The position numbers and the translations under genes are program-made. The notes below the pieces were generated by a model. That model did not search any database and was not told the DNA's origin. It saw nothing but the letters and a program-made list of their open reading frames with translations. From Sagittula salina (lineage in GTDB: Bacteria > Pseudomonadota > Alphaproteobacteria > Rhodobacterales > Rhodobacteraceae): a stretch of DNA of 64,000 bases. Position 1 is the stretch's first letter, and every line of letters starts with the position of its first letter. Of this stretch, positions 1 to 8,882 are shown in pieces. The stretch lies in contig NZ_JAGISH010000008.1 in assembly GCF_017813235.1 (NCBI RefSeq), forward strand, positions 185,308 to 249,307. Direction: 5' to 3'.

Positions 1-139
1 TCATCATGCCCTCGACCCCGAGGTTGAGGACGCCTGCGCGTTCGACCACGAGCTCGCCCAAGGCCGCAAGCAGTATCGGTGTCGCGGAGACCATGATGGA
101 GGCCACCAGAAGAACGGGGTTGATGGCGCTCAGATCCAT
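1..139 (-). CDS. ABC transporter permease, second subunit (partial, cut by window edge)
   Basis: Only the first 46 codons are in the window; the gene runs off the left edge. The translation starts MDLSAINPVLLVASIM and contains GELVVERAGVLNLGVEGMM, the signature of the inner-membrane permeases of nucleoside/sugar-type (BmpE/NupQ-like) ABC importers. It follows another permease on the same strand, with about 97 bases between them holding a palindromic repeat. With that permease and the ATPase upstream it would form the importer. A substrate-binding protein is not in view and probably lies beyond the edge. The location beside xanthine dehydrogenase genes suggests purine uptake, by inference. Confidence 0.85.
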   Translation of the reverse strand, partial: MDLSAINPVLLVASIMVSATPILLAALGELVVERAGVLNLGVEGMM

Positions 140-161
140 GCGCTGTCCTTTGTCGAACGGT

Positions 162-232
162 GGAGGGGGGCTCTGCCCCCCGCGCGGCCGCGCTCCCCCC
201 CGCGGTATTTGTGAACCAAAGAAGCAGGGGGG
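162..232. repeat. GC-rich palindromic intergenic repeat, copy between the two permease genes
   Basis: The stretch holds runs of G and C able to fold back (GGGGGGCTCTGCCCCCC) followed by GGTATTTGTGAACCAAAGAAGC. The second part matches, imperfectly, sequences at 5103-5128 (opposite strand) and 6371-6396. It looks like a dispersed intergenic repeat of this genome and may also act as an mRNA hairpin within the operon. Confidence 0.55.
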
Positions 233-236
233 CGGG

Positions 237-1322
237 TCATGCGGCGGCCTTTTGGGAAAGGCGGATGCGGAAGTTGGTGAAGACGTCCATGGCCAACAGG
301 AAGAACAACAGCATCCCCTGGAAGAGCTGGATGGCGGCGGCTGGCAGGCCGAGCATGAGCTGCGCCAGTTCGCCACCGATGTACGTCAGCGCCATGAGGA
401 GGCCCGCCAGCAGAATGCCGATCGGGTTCAGGCGGCCGAGAAAGGCGACGATGATCGCGGTAAAGCCGTAGCCCGAACCGAAATCGATGGTGACCTGGCC
501 CGCCGGGCCGGTGACTTCGAACAGACCGGCCATGCCCGCCAGCGCCCCGGAGAGGCCGAGGCAGAAAAGTATCATGCGCGCCGGGTTGACGCCTGCAAGG
601 CGCGCGGCGCGCGGGGCCTCGCCGGTCAGCCGCACCTGGTAGCCCAGCATGTGACGGCTGAGCAGCACATAGGCAAAGATGACCGCGATGAGCGCCGCGA
701 CCACCCCCCAATGGGTGCCGGTGCCCGCGAAGATCTCCGCATTATGGGCAGCCTCCCATTGCTTGAAGTTGCGCGAACCGGGAAACCCCATGCCCTCCGG
801 GTTCCGCAGCAGGCCGGTGGCGACTGAGCCGAGGATGGTTTCCGCCACGTAGACCAGCATCAGGGAAACCAGGATCTCGTTGGTCCCGAGCTTCGTCTTG
901 AGGAGAGCGGGGATCATGCCCCAGGCCCAGCCACCCAGAGCACCTGCGAGGATCATCAGCGGGAAGATCAGCACAGAGTCGGAGGGGTAGAAGGCAAGCC
1001 CCGCCGCCGCGCCACAGATCGCGCCCATGATGTATTGGCCTTCGGCGCCAATGTTCCAGATCCCGGCACGGAAGCCGATCGAGAGGCCGATGGCGATGAG
1101 GATCAGCGGCGCGGCCTTTACCAGCAGTTGCGGCCGAGAGTAGGCGGCGAACTGCGGGTGAAAGAGCGGATCCCAGAACAGCGTGCGGATCGCCTCGAAC
1201 GGATTCGCACCAAGCGCCCAGAACAGCATACCGCCCACCACCATGGTCAGGACCACGGCGAGAACCGGCGTCAGCGCAGACATCAGGCGTGACGGTTGCG
1301 GGCGTTTCTCGAGGCGGATCAT
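237..1322 (-). CDS. ABC transporter permease, nucleoside/purine type
   Basis: A 361-residue polytopic membrane protein of the BPD_transp_2 family (BmpD/NupP-like), forming one half of the transmembrane channel of a nucleoside-type ABC importer. Visible family marks are the N-terminal membrane segment (LTPVLAVVLTMVVGGMLFWAL), FRAGIWNIGAEGQYIMGAI around the first third, and LTGEAPRAARLAGVNPARM before the last helices. An ATG at 1322 (MIRLEKRPQ) is preferred over an in-frame start 29 codons upstream, because that extension is polar and lies in repeat-like intergenic DNA. It follows the ATPase gene by 120 bases and precedes the second permease. Substrate assignment to purines rests on the xdh neighbours. 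Confidence 0.88.
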   Translation of the reverse strand: MIRLEKRPQPSRLMSALTPVLAVVLTMVVGGMLFWALGANPFEAIRTLFWDPLFHPQFAAYSRPQLLVKAAPLILIAIGLSIGFRAGIWNIGAEGQYIMGAICGAAAGLAFYPSDSVLIFPLMILAGALGGWAWGMIPALLKTKLGTNEILVSLMLVYVAETILGSVATGLLRNPEGMGFPGSRNFKQWEAAHNAEIFAGTGTHWGVVAALIAVIFAYVLLSRHMLGYQVRLTGEAPRAARLAGVNPARMILFCLGLSGALAGMAGLFEVTGPAGQVTIDFGSGYGFTAIIVAFLGRLNPIGILLAGLLMALTYIGGELAQLMLGLPAAAIQLFQGMLLFFLLAMDVFTNFRIRLSQKAAA

Positions 1323-1352
1323 CGGGCGGCTCCGGGAGCGGGGAAGAAAGCT

Positions 1353-1415
1353 GGGTATTTCAGCCAAGAAGCGGCAGGGGCGCGCTCCTTGTGTTTCGTC
1401 TTTGTGCAAATACTC
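1353..1415. repeat. Degenerate copy of the GAGTATTT-type intergenic repeat
   Basis: Between the ATPase and first permease genes, GGGTATTT followed by CAGCCAAGAAGCGGCAGGGG (from 1353) and, facing it, GAGTATTTGCACAAAGACG on the opposite strand (ending near 1415) resemble the repeat at 6371-6396. It appears to be two inward-facing degenerate copies. Confidence 0.4.
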
Positions 1416-1442
1416 ACTGCGACGGCACGGTGGGCGCTGTGG

Positions 1443-2972
1443 TCAAGGCCAGGCGTTGACATCGGCCACCTCCATGTCGTGCGCGCCGCCCATCATCAGG
1501 CCGATCTGTTCGATGTCGAGCCCGGCCACCGGGCGAAGCGGGGACAGTCGGCCTTCGTTCAGGGCGCCGAAGCGGTCGGAGACCTGCATGAGTTCGTCGA
1601 GGTCCTGGGATATGACGATCACCGCGCCGCCGCGTGCGGCCACGTCGAGGATCGCCTGGCGGATGAAGGCGGCCGCGGCCGCGTCGACGCCCCATGTGGG
1701 CTGGTTCAGCACGAGCACGTCTGGAGCCTGCGCGATCTCGCGCCCGACAACGAATTTCTGCAGGTTACCGCCCGAGAGCGCACGCGCCGCCGTCCCAGAG
1801 CCGGGGGTGCGCACGTCGAACCGGGCAATGACTTCCTCGGCGAAGGTGCGCGCGCGGGTCCAGTTGATGAAACCGTTCGCGACCAGTCGTTTGCGGTGGG
1901 CGGCGGTGAGCACGGCGTTTTCCGTCAGGCTCATGTCCGGGGCCGCGGCGTGGCCGAGGCGTTCCTCGGGGCCAGAGAGCAGGCCTTCGGCGCGGCGATG
2001 CGCGGGACCTTTGCGGCTGACGTCGGATCCCTTGAGGTGGACTGTGCCCGCAGGCGCCAGGCGCTCGCCCGACAGCGCATCGAGCAGCTCGTCCTGCCCG
2101 TTGCCCGCAACGCCGCCGAGCCCCAGCACCTCGCCCGCACGCACGGAGAGTGAGATGCCGCGCAGGGGCGTGCCAAAGGCGCCGGGCGCGGGCAGCGACA
2201 GGTCGCGGATTTCCAGCAACACCGCGCCCTTTTCGGTGGCGCGGGCCTGGGGCGTGGCAAAGCTGGAGCCGACCATGAGTTCGGCCATCTCGCGCGCGGT
2301 GGTGTCGCGCGGCACGCAGGTGCCGACGTTTTTCCCCAGCCGAAGGATGGTGGCATGATCGCAGAGCGCGCGGATTTCTTCGAGCTTGTGGGAAATATAC
2401 AGGATGGAGGTTCCCTCTGCCTGCAATTTTCTAAGCGTTTCGAAGAGGATATCGACCTCTTGGGGGGTCAGAACGGACGTCGGTTCGTCCATGATCAGCA
2501 GGCGTGGATCCTGCAGCAGGCAACGGATTATCTCGACCCTTTGGCGTTCTCCCGCGGACAGGGTGCCGACGGTGCGCGACGGATCGAGCGGCAGGCCGTA
2601 GGTCTCGGACACGGTGCGGATGCGGCGCGCAAGGTCGCGCATGGGGGGCGGGGTTTCCATCCCCAGAGCCACGTTTTCGGCCACGTTCAGCGCGTTGAAT
2701 AACGAAAAGTGCTGGAAGACCATGGCGACACCACTGGCGCGCGCCTCGGAGGGTTTGGCGGGATGATAGGGGGCGCCGTTCAGGGTCATGACGCCGGAAT
2801 CGGGTTTCACCAGCCCGTAGATCATCTTGACCAGGGTGGATTTGCCCGCGCCGTTCTCGCCCAGAAGCGCATGGATTTCGCCCTTGCCGATCGCGAAGGA
2901 CACGGAGTCGTTGGCGATCACGCCGGGGTAGGCCTTTGTCAGGCCGTCTATGCGGAGGAGCGTGTCGTCCAC
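1443..2972 (-). CDS. ABC transporter ATP-binding protein, double-domain nucleoside/sugar type
   Basis: A 509-residue ATPase with two tandem ABC domains, as in BmpC/NupO/RbsA-type importers. Domain 1 has Walker A GENGAGKST (38-46), signature LSAGERQ (138-144) and Walker B LLIMDEP (158-164). Domain 2 has the degenerate Walker A typical of the family (VAGNGQDELL), signature LSGGNLQKF and a changed Walker B ending in NQPTWGVD, so probably only the first site is fully catalytic. Its start overlaps the end of xdhC by 25 bases, tying transport and oxidation genes into one transcript. It energises import, probably of purine bases or nucleosides, by context. Confidence 0.9.
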   Translation of the reverse strand: MDDTLLRIDGLTKAYPGVIANDSVSFAIGKGEIHALLGENGAGKSTLVKMIYGLVKPDSGVMTLNGAPYHPAKPSEARASGVAMVFQHFSLFNALNVAENVALGMETPPPMRDLARRIRTVSETYGLPLDPSRTVGTLSAGERQRVEIIRCLLQDPRLLIMDEPTSVLTPQEVDILFETLRKLQAEGTSILYISHKLEEIRALCDHATILRLGKNVGTCVPRDTTAREMAELMVGSSFATPQARATEKGAVLLEIRDLSLPAPGAFGTPLRGISLSVRAGEVLGLGGVAGNGQDELLDALSGERLAPAGTVHLKGSDVSRKGPAHRRAEGLLSGPEERLGHAAAPDMSLTENAVLTAAHRKRLVANGFINWTRARTFAEEVIARFDVRTPGSGTAARALSGGNLQKFVVGREIAQAPDVLVLNQPTWGVDAAAAAFIRQAILDVAARGGAVIVISQDLDELMQVSDRFGALNEGRLSPLRPVAGLDIEQIGLMMGGAHDMEVADVNAWP

Positions 2973-3886
2973 GAATGCTGTCCCTGTCGTTTTTTCATCT
3001 CGAGTAACTGGGTCGCGACCCCGATGGCAATGGCTTGAGGGTGTTTCCCGAGGTCTTTTTGCCCAATCGGGCAGCAGATGCGGCTTATTGCGGCGTCATC
3101 GTGACCGGAGGCGCGCAGGCGGCGGGAGAAGCGCGCCCACTTCGTGTCCGACCCGATCAGGCCGCAGAATTTGAAGCCACGCGTGATCGCGGCATTACAG
3201 AGCGCGAAGTCGATCGCATGGGAATAGGTGAGGATGAGGTGTTCGGCGTCGCGCGGCGCGTGCGCCATGAGGTGGGCCGGGGCGGCGGTGGGGATGGTGG
3301 TGACGCCCTGCATGACCTCTGGCGGAAATCGCTCCGGCGCGGTGTCGACCCATGTGATGCGCAGGTCCGGCAGCGGCGCGAGGGTGGCGACCAGTGCCCG
3401 GCCCACGTGGCCCGCGCCCCAGATCCAGAGATCGCGGGCGGGGCGCAGGATTGGCTCGACCATCCAGTCGCCAAAGCGTTTCGGGTCGGGGGCGAGGCCA
3501 CGCGCGCGAGCATGGTCGAGCAGGCGCGCGACTTCCAGCGGCATCGCGCCGGGGCCGCGGGCAAAGGGGGTGTCGTTGACGGGCAACGTGTCGGCGGTAA
3601 ACCGTTCGGTCAGCAGCGTGACCGCGCCGCCACAGCACTGCCCAAGATCGGGGCCCAGCGGGTGGCGAGTGAAGCCATTGCGGTCAAAGGCGCGCTGCGC
3701 CGCCTCAAGCTCAAGCGCGCCGCCGCCGATGGTGCCCGATTGCCCGAAGCCCGTGCCCTCGCGCCAGACCAGCATCGCCGCGCCGACCTCGCGCGGGGTG
3801 GACCCGGCGGTCGCGGCGACCACCACGCGCGCGACCGTGCCGTGTCGGACGCAGGCCGCGCGCAGGGTATCAAGGTCGAGGCTCAT
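2948..3886 (-). CDS. xdhC: Xanthine dehydrogenase accessory protein XdhC
   Basis: A 312-residue member of the XdhC/CoxI family, which binds molybdenum cofactor, promotes its sulfuration and inserts it into XdhB. The N-terminal XdhC domain shows GSTPREVGAAMLV and the cysteine pair QCCGGAV; the C-terminal half has a Rossmann nucleotide-binding motif, LWIWGAGHVGRALVA, and ends with the family-typical ISRICCPIG region. The ATG overlaps the xdhB stop as ATGA, and the 3' end overlaps the ABC ATPase gene. Order xdhA-xdhB-xdhC is that of Rhodobacter-type loci. The length is normal and no lesion is seen. Confidence 0.93.
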   Translation of the reverse strand: MSLDLDTLRAACVRHGTVARVVVAATAGSTPREVGAAMLVWREGTGFGQSGTIGGGALELEAAQRAFDRNGFTRHPLGPDLGQCCGGAVTLLTERFTADTLPVNDTPFARGPGAMPLEVARLLDHARARGLAPDPKRFGDWMVEPILRPARDLWIWGAGHVGRALVATLAPLPDLRITWVDTAPERFPPEVMQGVTTIPTAAPAHLMAHAPRDAEHLILTYSHAIDFALCNAAITRGFKFCGLIGSDTKWARFSRRLRASGHDDAAISRICCPIGQKDLGKHPQAIAIGVATQLLEMKKRQGQHSWTTRSSA

Positions 3887-6339
3887 CCGCCAGTGCCGCG
3901 CAGGGACCCGAACGCCGCCAGCAGCCTTTCCGGCGTGGCAGGTGCGTCGAGCGACGGGTAGGCGTCACCACAGGCCGCCAGCGCGTCCGACAGTGCGAGG
4001 AAGGCGGAGATGCCCAGCATGAAGGGCGGCTCCCCCACAGCTTTCGATCGGCCAACAGTGGGGACGTGGTTCTCGCCGTCCCAAAGGCTTACATTGAACA
4101 CGTCGGGGCGGTCGGAACAGGCGGGGATCTTGTAGGTTGACGGCGCGTGTGTGCGCAGGCGGCCATGGTCGTCCCAGACCAGTTCTTCCGTGGTCAGCCA
4201 GCCAGCTCCCTGAACGTAGCCGCCCTCGATCTGGCCCACGTCCAGCGCGGGGTTCAGCGAGGCGCCGCAGTCGTGCAGGATGTCGGTGCGCAGGATGCGG
4301 TTTTCGCCGGTGAGTGTGTCGAGGACGACTTCTGTCACCGCCGCGCCGTGGGCGAAGTAGTAGAAAGGCCGGCCATGACCACGCATCCGGTCCCACGAGA
4401 TCTCCGGCGTCGCGTAGTAGCCCGCCGCCGACAGGCTGATGCGTGCCTGGTAACACAGCGCGGCAGCCTCGGCGAAACTCATCGTTGTCTTGCCCGCTAT
4501 GACACGGCCATCCGCGAAGCGCACCGCGTCGGGCTCCACCCCGTGGACACTGGCCAGATGCGCCGCCATTCGCGCGCGGATCGCGGCGCAGGCATTGGCC
4601 ACCGCCGCGCCATTCAGGTCCGACCCGGAGGACGCGGCCGTGGCGGAGGTGTTCGGCACCTTGGCGGTATCGGTAGCGGTGATGCGCACCGCGTCCAGCG
4701 GCACGCCGAACCCATGTGCCGCCACCTGTGCCACCTTCTGGAACAGACCCTGTCCCATCTCGGTGCCGCCGTGGTTCATCAGGATCGAACCGTCGTGATA
4801 GACATGCACCAGCGCCCCCGCCTGATTGAGGTGGGTGAGCGTGAAGGAAATGCCGAACTTCACAGGCGAGAGCGCGATACCGCGTTTCAGCACCGGGTTG
4901 GCGGCGTTCCACTCCGCGATGCGCGCCCGGCGGGCGTGGTACTCGGCGCGCTCCGCCAGCCGTTCGGTCATCTCATGCAGGATGAAGCCCTCCACCGGCT
5001 GCCCATAGGGCGTGGTCTGCACTCCCGCGGGGACGGCGGGCGCCGCGCCCGCGTCCTGCGGTCCGCCGCGCGAGGTCAGCTCCGCCTCCGGGTCCGGCAC
5101 AACCTGCTTCTCTGCTTCCGAAATACTCCCGGGGGTGCGAGGCGCAGCCGAGCAGGGGGCGGGAGCCCCCCCGCTTGTCCTCTCCGAAACCGAACCGCTC
5201 GGAGCGTAGTAGTTGCGCTGCCTGACCACCAGCGGATCAAGGTTCAGAACATGCGCCACGTGATCCACCACGCGCTCGATCCCCAGAACGCCCTGCGGCC
5301 CGCCGAACCCGCGATAAGCCGTGGCGGACTGGGTATTGGTCTTCAGGCGGTGGCTTTCGATCCGGACGTTCGGCAGCCAATAGGCGTTGTCGGCGTGCAG
5401 CATGGCCCGGTCGGCCACGGGCAGCGACAGGTCCTGCGCCCAGCCGCAGCGGGTGTAGTGGATGAAGTCGATGCCCAGCAAGTGGCCGTCCTCGTCAAAG
5501 CCCGCCTTGTACCGGATGCGGAAGTCGTGCCGTTTGCCGGTGATGATGAAATCGTCGTCGCGGTCGTAGCGCATCTTTGCCGGGCGGCCGGTGGCCTGGG
5601 CTACCACGGCGCAGGCGATGGCCAGCGCGTTGCCCTGGCTTTCCTTGCCGCCAAAACCGCCGCCCATTCGGCGCGTCTCCACCCGCACGTCGTGCATGGC
5701 TAGGTGCAGCGCATGCGCCACCTTGTGCTGGATCTCGGACGGGTGCTGGGTCGAGCTGTGGACATGCAGCGTGCCGTCGTCCTGTGGCAGCGCGGCCGCG
5801 GCCTGGCCTTCGAGGTAGAAATGCTCTTGCCCGCCCATCTCGAGCAGGCCGTCGACGCGGCGGGGGGCCGTTGCGATGGCCCCGGCGGCGTCGCCGCGTG
5901 ACCAGATCACCGGACCGGATTCAAAGCGGCTGTCGGCATCCAGCGCCTGTTCGATCGTCAGGATCGGGGTCTCGGCCAGGGTTTCCAGTGTGGCAAGTAG
6001 GGCGGCACGTCGCGCGGCGCGGTGGCTGGTGGCCGCCACGAGGAAGACCGGCTGGCCCTGGTAATGCAATGTGCCGTCGCTGAGCAGCGGTTCGTCATGC
6101 GCGGACGGCGAGCAGTCGCAGTCGGACGGCAGGTCCGCGTGTGTCCAGACGCGCACCACGCCCGGCGCGGTACGCACGGCGTCGAGGTCGAGCGACGCGA
6201 TCCGCCCGCGCGCGATGGGCGACAGCCCGAAGGCAAGGTGCAGAGCGTTCGCGGGCAGCGGGATGTCGTCGAGATAGCGCGCCGCGCCCGTGACGTGCTG
6301 GCGCGCGGAATCGTGGGGCAGGGGTTTGCGCAGGGTCAT
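3883..6339 (-). CDS. xdhB: Xanthine dehydrogenase, molybdopterin-binding large subunit XdhB
   Basis: An 818-residue molybdenum hydroxylase subunit that oxidises hypoxanthine and xanthine to urate with XdhA in the cytoplasm. Family motifs include GGQEHFYLEGQ near 170, MGGGFGGKE, TAYRGFGGPQG, NHGGTEMGQGLFQK and the C-terminal GEPPFMLG region near the catalytic glutamate. It is longer than usual because of about 60 extra residues at roughly 379-438, between RNYYAP and QTTPYGQPVEG. The DNA of that insert (5026-5203) contains a palindromic intergenic repeat read in frame, so the extra segment looks repeat-derived rather than ancestral. The insert falls in a surface-linker region of the family, so activity may survive. 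Confidence 0.93.
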   Translation of the reverse strand: MTLRKPLPHDSARQHVTGAARYLDDIPLPANALHLAFGLSPIARGRIASLDLDAVRTAPGVVRVWTHADLPSDCDCSPSAHDEPLLSDGTLHYQGQPVFLVAATSHRAARRAALLATLETLAETPILTIEQALDADSRFESGPVIWSRGDAAGAIATAPRRVDGLLEMGGQEHFYLEGQAAAALPQDDGTLHVHSSTQHPSEIQHKVAHALHLAMHDVRVETRRMGGGFGGKESQGNALAIACAVVAQATGRPAKMRYDRDDDFIITGKRHDFRIRYKAGFDEDGHLLGIDFIHYTRCGWAQDLSLPVADRAMLHADNAYWLPNVRIESHRLKTNTQSATAYRGFGGPQGVLGIERVVDHVAHVLNLDPLVVRQRNYYAPSGSVSERTSGGAPAPCSAAPRTPGSISEAEKQVVPDPEAELTSRGGPQDAGAAPAVPAGVQTTPYGQPVEGFILHEMTERLAERAEYHARRARIAEWNAANPVLKRGIALSPVKFGISFTLTHLNQAGALVHVYHDGSILMNHGGTEMGQGLFQKVAQVAAHGFGVPLDAVRITATDTAKVPNTSATAASSGSDLNGAAVANACAAIRARMAAHLASVHGVEPDAVRFADGRVIAGKTTMSFAEAAALCYQARISLSAAGYYATPEISWDRMRGHGRPFYYFAHGAAVTEVVLDTLTGENRILRTDILHDCGASLNPALDVGQIEGGYVQGAGWLTTEELVWDDHGRLRTHAPSTYKIPACSDRPDVFNVSLWDGENHVPTVGRSKAVGEPPFMLGISAFLALSDALAACGDAYPSLDAPATPERLLAAFGSLRGTGG
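5103..5173 (-). repeat. Palindromic repeat inserted in frame within xdhB
   Basis: On the coding strand, GAGTATTT followed by CGGAAGCAGAGAAGCAGG (5103-5128) matches the intergenic copy at 6371-6396 in 23 of 26 positions. Beside it lies a GC-rich inverted-repeat stretch (to 5173). The whole is read through without a stop as part of XdhB. Confidence 0.7.
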
Positions 6340-6370
6340 GACGTCGATCGCCTTGGCTGGCCGGGCAGGT

Positions 6371-6396
6371 GAGTATTTGCGAAGCAGAGAAACAGG
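6371..6396 (+). repeat. GAGTATTT-type intergenic repeat between xdhA and xdhB
   Basis: GAGTATTTGCGAAGCAGAGA plus AACAGG lies in the 67-base gap between xdhA and xdhB. It is the best-preserved intergenic copy of the element that is also found inside xdhB (opposite strand) and in the gaps near 204-229 and 1353-1415. Confidence 0.65.
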
Positions 6397-6406
6397 GGCG
6401 CGGTTC

Positions 6407-7765
6407 TCATGGTCTCACCTCCAGCACGGATGAGGCGCCGCCAGAGTCCTCGAGGAAGTAGCGAGAGAGCATGTTGCGCGCGGCCTCCAGCCGGTAGCTG
6501 GCGGAGGCGCGCATGTCGGAGAGCGGCTGGAAGTCTTCGGCCCAGGCGTCGCGGACGGCTTCCAGGGTCGCTTCGGTCCAGGGTTTGCCCTGCAGGGCGG
6601 CCTCGACCGCGCGAGCGCGTTTCGGTATGCCCGCCATGCCGCCAAAGGCTATGCGGGCCCCGGTCACACGCCCGTTTTCGGTGGTGATGGCGAAGGCGCC
6701 GCAGACGGCGGAAATATCCTGATCGAAGCGTTTCGAGAGCTTGTAGACCCGCAGCCGGTCGGGCTGGCGCGGGATTGAGATCGCCTCCAGGAATTCGCCG
6801 GGCGCGCGGTCCTGTTTGCCGTAGTCGAGGAAGAAATCCGCGATCTGAAGGGCGCGGCGGGTGTCGCCGTGGCGCAGGTGCAGGGAGGCGTTCAGTGCGA
6901 TGAGCGCGGGCGGGTTGTCCCCGATTGGGGAACCGTTGGCCACGTTGCCGCCGATGGTGGCGGCGTTGCGGACCTGGGTGGAGCCGTAGCGGCGGATCAT
7001 TTCGGCATAGGAGGGGTGGTGGTCGGTCATGAGCGCGCGCACGCGGTCCATGGTGACGCCGGCGCCGATGCGGATCGCCTTATCGGTCACCTCGATCTGC
7101 TGCAGGTCGCGGCAGCGGTTCAGGAAGATCGGGGCAGACAGGTCGCGCAACTGTTTCGTCACCCAGAGGCCGACGTCGGTGGCCCCGGCGACCAGCACTG
7201 CGTCGGGCTGCGCGGCATAGAGCGCCGCGAGCGCGTCGGCGGTTTCGGGCGCGTGGGGATTGGCGGCTGCGGCGGGGGGCGCGTCGGTCATGTGCGCGGG
7301 CACGGGCTGGTTCTCGGCCGCCTGTGCGGCGCGGATGATGGGGGCGTAGCCGGTGCAGCGGCACAGGTTGCCCGCCAGCGCGTCGTCGTGTCCAGTATCG
7401 CCGTTCAGTTGCGCAGTCGCCATCGAAACCACGAAGCCCGGCGTGCAGAAACCGCATTGCGAGCCGTGATGTGCGACCATGGCCTGTTGCACCGGGTGCA
7501 GGGTGCCGTCCACTTGGGCGATCCCTTCGACCGTGCGCACGGCTTTGCCGTCGAGCTGTGGTACGAAGAGGATGCAGGCGTTGAGCGCCCGCGCGCCGCG
7601 CTCGTCCGTGACCATGACGGTGCAGGCCCCGCAATCACCCTCGTTGCAGCCCTCTTTGGTGCCGGTGAGCCCGCGCGTGTCGCGCAGCCAGTCGAGCAGA
7701 GTCAGCGTCGGGGAGACGTCGGTGAGCGCCACTTCTCTTCCGTTCAGAAGAAAGGTGATGTTCAT
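6407..7765 (-). CDS. xdhA: Xanthine dehydrogenase small subunit XdhA (2Fe-2S and FAD)
   Basis: A 452-residue electron-transfer subunit. The N-terminal plant-type ferredoxin domain has Cys40, Cys45 and Cys48 in [12 protein letters not shown]; the second 2Fe-2S domain shows CGFCTPGFV and NLCRCTGY. The FAD-binding (CO_DH_flav) domain shows [10 protein letters not shown] and [19 protein letters not shown], and the C-terminal CO_DH_flav_C domain closes the protein. Electrons from the XdhB molybdenum site pass through both clusters to FAD and then NAD. It is the first gene of the leftward xdh operon; the 218-base gap upstream should hold the promoter. The domain set is complete and normal. Confidence 0.95.
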   Translation of the reverse strand: MNITFLLNGREVALTDVSPTLTLLDWLRDTRGLTGTKEGCNEGDCGACTVMVTDERGARALNACILFVPQLDGKAVRTVEGIAQVDGTLHPVQQAMVAHHGSQCGFCTPGFVVSMATAQLNGDTGHDDALAGNLCRCTGYAPIIRAAQAAENQPVPAHMTDAPPAAAANPHAPETADALAALYAAQPDAVLVAGATDVGLWVTKQLRDLSAPIFLNRCRDLQQIEVTDKAIRIGAGVTMDRVRALMTDHHPSYAEMIRRYGSTQVRNAATIGGNVANGSPIGDNPPALIALNASLHLRHGDTRRALQIADFFLDYGKQDRAPGEFLEAISIPRQPDRLRVYKLSKRFDQDISAVCGAFAITTENGRVTGARIAFGGMAGIPKRARAVEAALQGKPWTEATLEAVRDAWAEDFQPLSDMRASASYRLEAARNMLSRYFLEDSGGASSVLEVRP

Positions 7766-7935
7766 GTTGTTTACCAGCCGCGATACCGGTGGGCGGAGGC
7801 CCCGGCGGATGACCCACCGTGCGCGCCCTCGATGCGGCGTAGAAGGCGCGCGAAAATTGCCGTTGTCACGACAAGGCTAGGCGTCGGGGCTTCGGAATGG
7901 CAAGGGAATTCTGCCCGTGGCCTGCCCGTTCGCCA

Positions 7936-7975
7936 GGCAACGCCACGGAAAGCGCCTGATTCGCGTGGCGTTGCC
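7936..7975. terminator. Strong hairpin, possible terminator after the SRPBCC gene
   Basis: A perfect 12-bp stem, GGCAACGCCACG (7936-7947) with CGTGGCGTTGCC (7964-7975), around a 16-base loop, nine bases beyond the stop of the leftward SRPBCC gene. There is no U-tract, so it may be a stabilising or Rho-assisted hairpin. It also sits upstream of xdhA. Confidence 0.45.
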
Positions 7976-7983
7976 GCGCGCTT

Positions 7984-8469
7984 TCAGAGCGTTTCTGCCA
8001 GTGCCGCCAGCTGGTCGGTGGTCAGACCCCACCCCGTGGCGAACCCCATCTGTTCATGCTTTTCGCGGGCGGCGGCGTCGTTGTGCAGGATCACCGCGCG
8101 GTAGAGCGTTCCGCCAGCGCCATCCGGCATCATGGTGATGGTCGCGGTCATGAAGCCCGAGCCGTTGGGGCGGTAATCGGCGCGCAGGGCGTCGGTGAAG
8201 GTCAGGCGGCGTTCCGGCTCGACCTCGAGCAGGCAGCCGTCGGAGTTGCTGTCGCAGGTCTCGCCCTCGCCGTTCGGCCCCTGCATCCGGGTGAAGAAGC
8301 GGCCGCCAGGGCGCAGGTCGACCACCGCTTCTGTCACGCGCCAGGGTTTGGGGCAGAACCAGAGCTTCATCAGTGCGGGTTCGGTCCAGCAGCGCCAGAC
8401 GGCGGCCGGGGTGGCGGGGATGCGCCGTTCGAGAGAGAGGTCGGTGTCCTGACAGAAATGCAGGGTCAT
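7984..8469 (-). CDS. SRPBCC (AHSA1-like START/Bet v1) domain protein
   Basis: A 161-residue single-domain protein of the activator-of-Hsp90-homology/SRPBCC superfamily. It shows the family opening RRIPATPAAVWRCWTEP, the LRPGGRFFTRMQGPNG turn and a C-terminal helix region REKHEQMGFATGWG. Such proteins bind hydrophobic ligands; no reaction is assigned. Its ATG overlaps the stop of the ArsR-family gene upstream by four bases. This ArsR-SRPBCC pairing is common and suggests that the regulator controls or senses with the SRPBCC partner. The start at 8469 fits both the overlap and the domain boundary. Confidence 0.88.
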   Translation of the reverse strand: MTLHFCQDTDLSLERRIPATPAAVWRCWTEPALMKLWFCPKPWRVTEAVVDLRPGGRFFTRMQGPNGEGETCDSNSDGCLLEVEPERRLTFTDALRADYRPNGSGFMTATITMMPDGAGGTLYRAVILHNDAAAREKHEQMGFATGWGLTTDQLAALAETL

Positions 8470-8825
8470 GGCGGCAGTCCTTGTGGGTCCGGTGGGCGGG
8501 GAGTGCCGCGCTCCAGTGCCTCCGCCAGCAGGGCGAGGCGGTCGGTGCAGCCTTCCCACAGGCGACGCTGACGGGCGAGCCAGCCCTCCGCCAGCCCGAG
8601 GGGCGTGGGGTCGATGTGGACCATACGCGGGCGGCCGGATTTGATCGTGCGAACCAGCCCGGCCCGTTCGAGGCGGCCCAGATGTTTGAGGAAGGAGGGC
8701 AGCGCCATGGCGTGCGGCTCCGACAGTTCGGAGACAGAGGCGGGGCCGTCCACCAGCCGCTCGATCACCGCACGGCGGGTGGGGTCGGCGATAGAGACGG
8801 AGAAGAGGCCGATATGGTTAGTCAT
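8466..8825 (-). CDS. ArsR-family transcriptional regulator
   Basis: A small winged-helix protein (119 residues from MTNHIGLFSVSIADPTRR; an ATG four codons earlier at 8837 is also possible). The HTH region reads RRAVIERLVDGPASVSELSE...SFLKHLGRLERAGLV, the usual ArsR fold. The metal-binding ELCVCDL motif is absent, so metal sensing is unlikely. It is translationally coupled to the SRPBCC gene downstream. Autoregulation is expected for the family, but no operator could be picked out. Confidence 0.87.
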   Translation of the reverse strand: MTNHIGLFSVSIADPTRRAVIERLVDGPASVSELSEPHAMALPSFLKHLGRLERAGLVRTIKSGRPRMVHIDPTPLGLAEGWLARQRRLWEGCTDRLALLAEALERGTPRPPDPQGLPP

Positions 8826-8882
8826 AGGGCCAACCATCGGCCGGGTCGCGAGTCGCGTAAAGCGGAAAGCTTTGTCCAGGCG

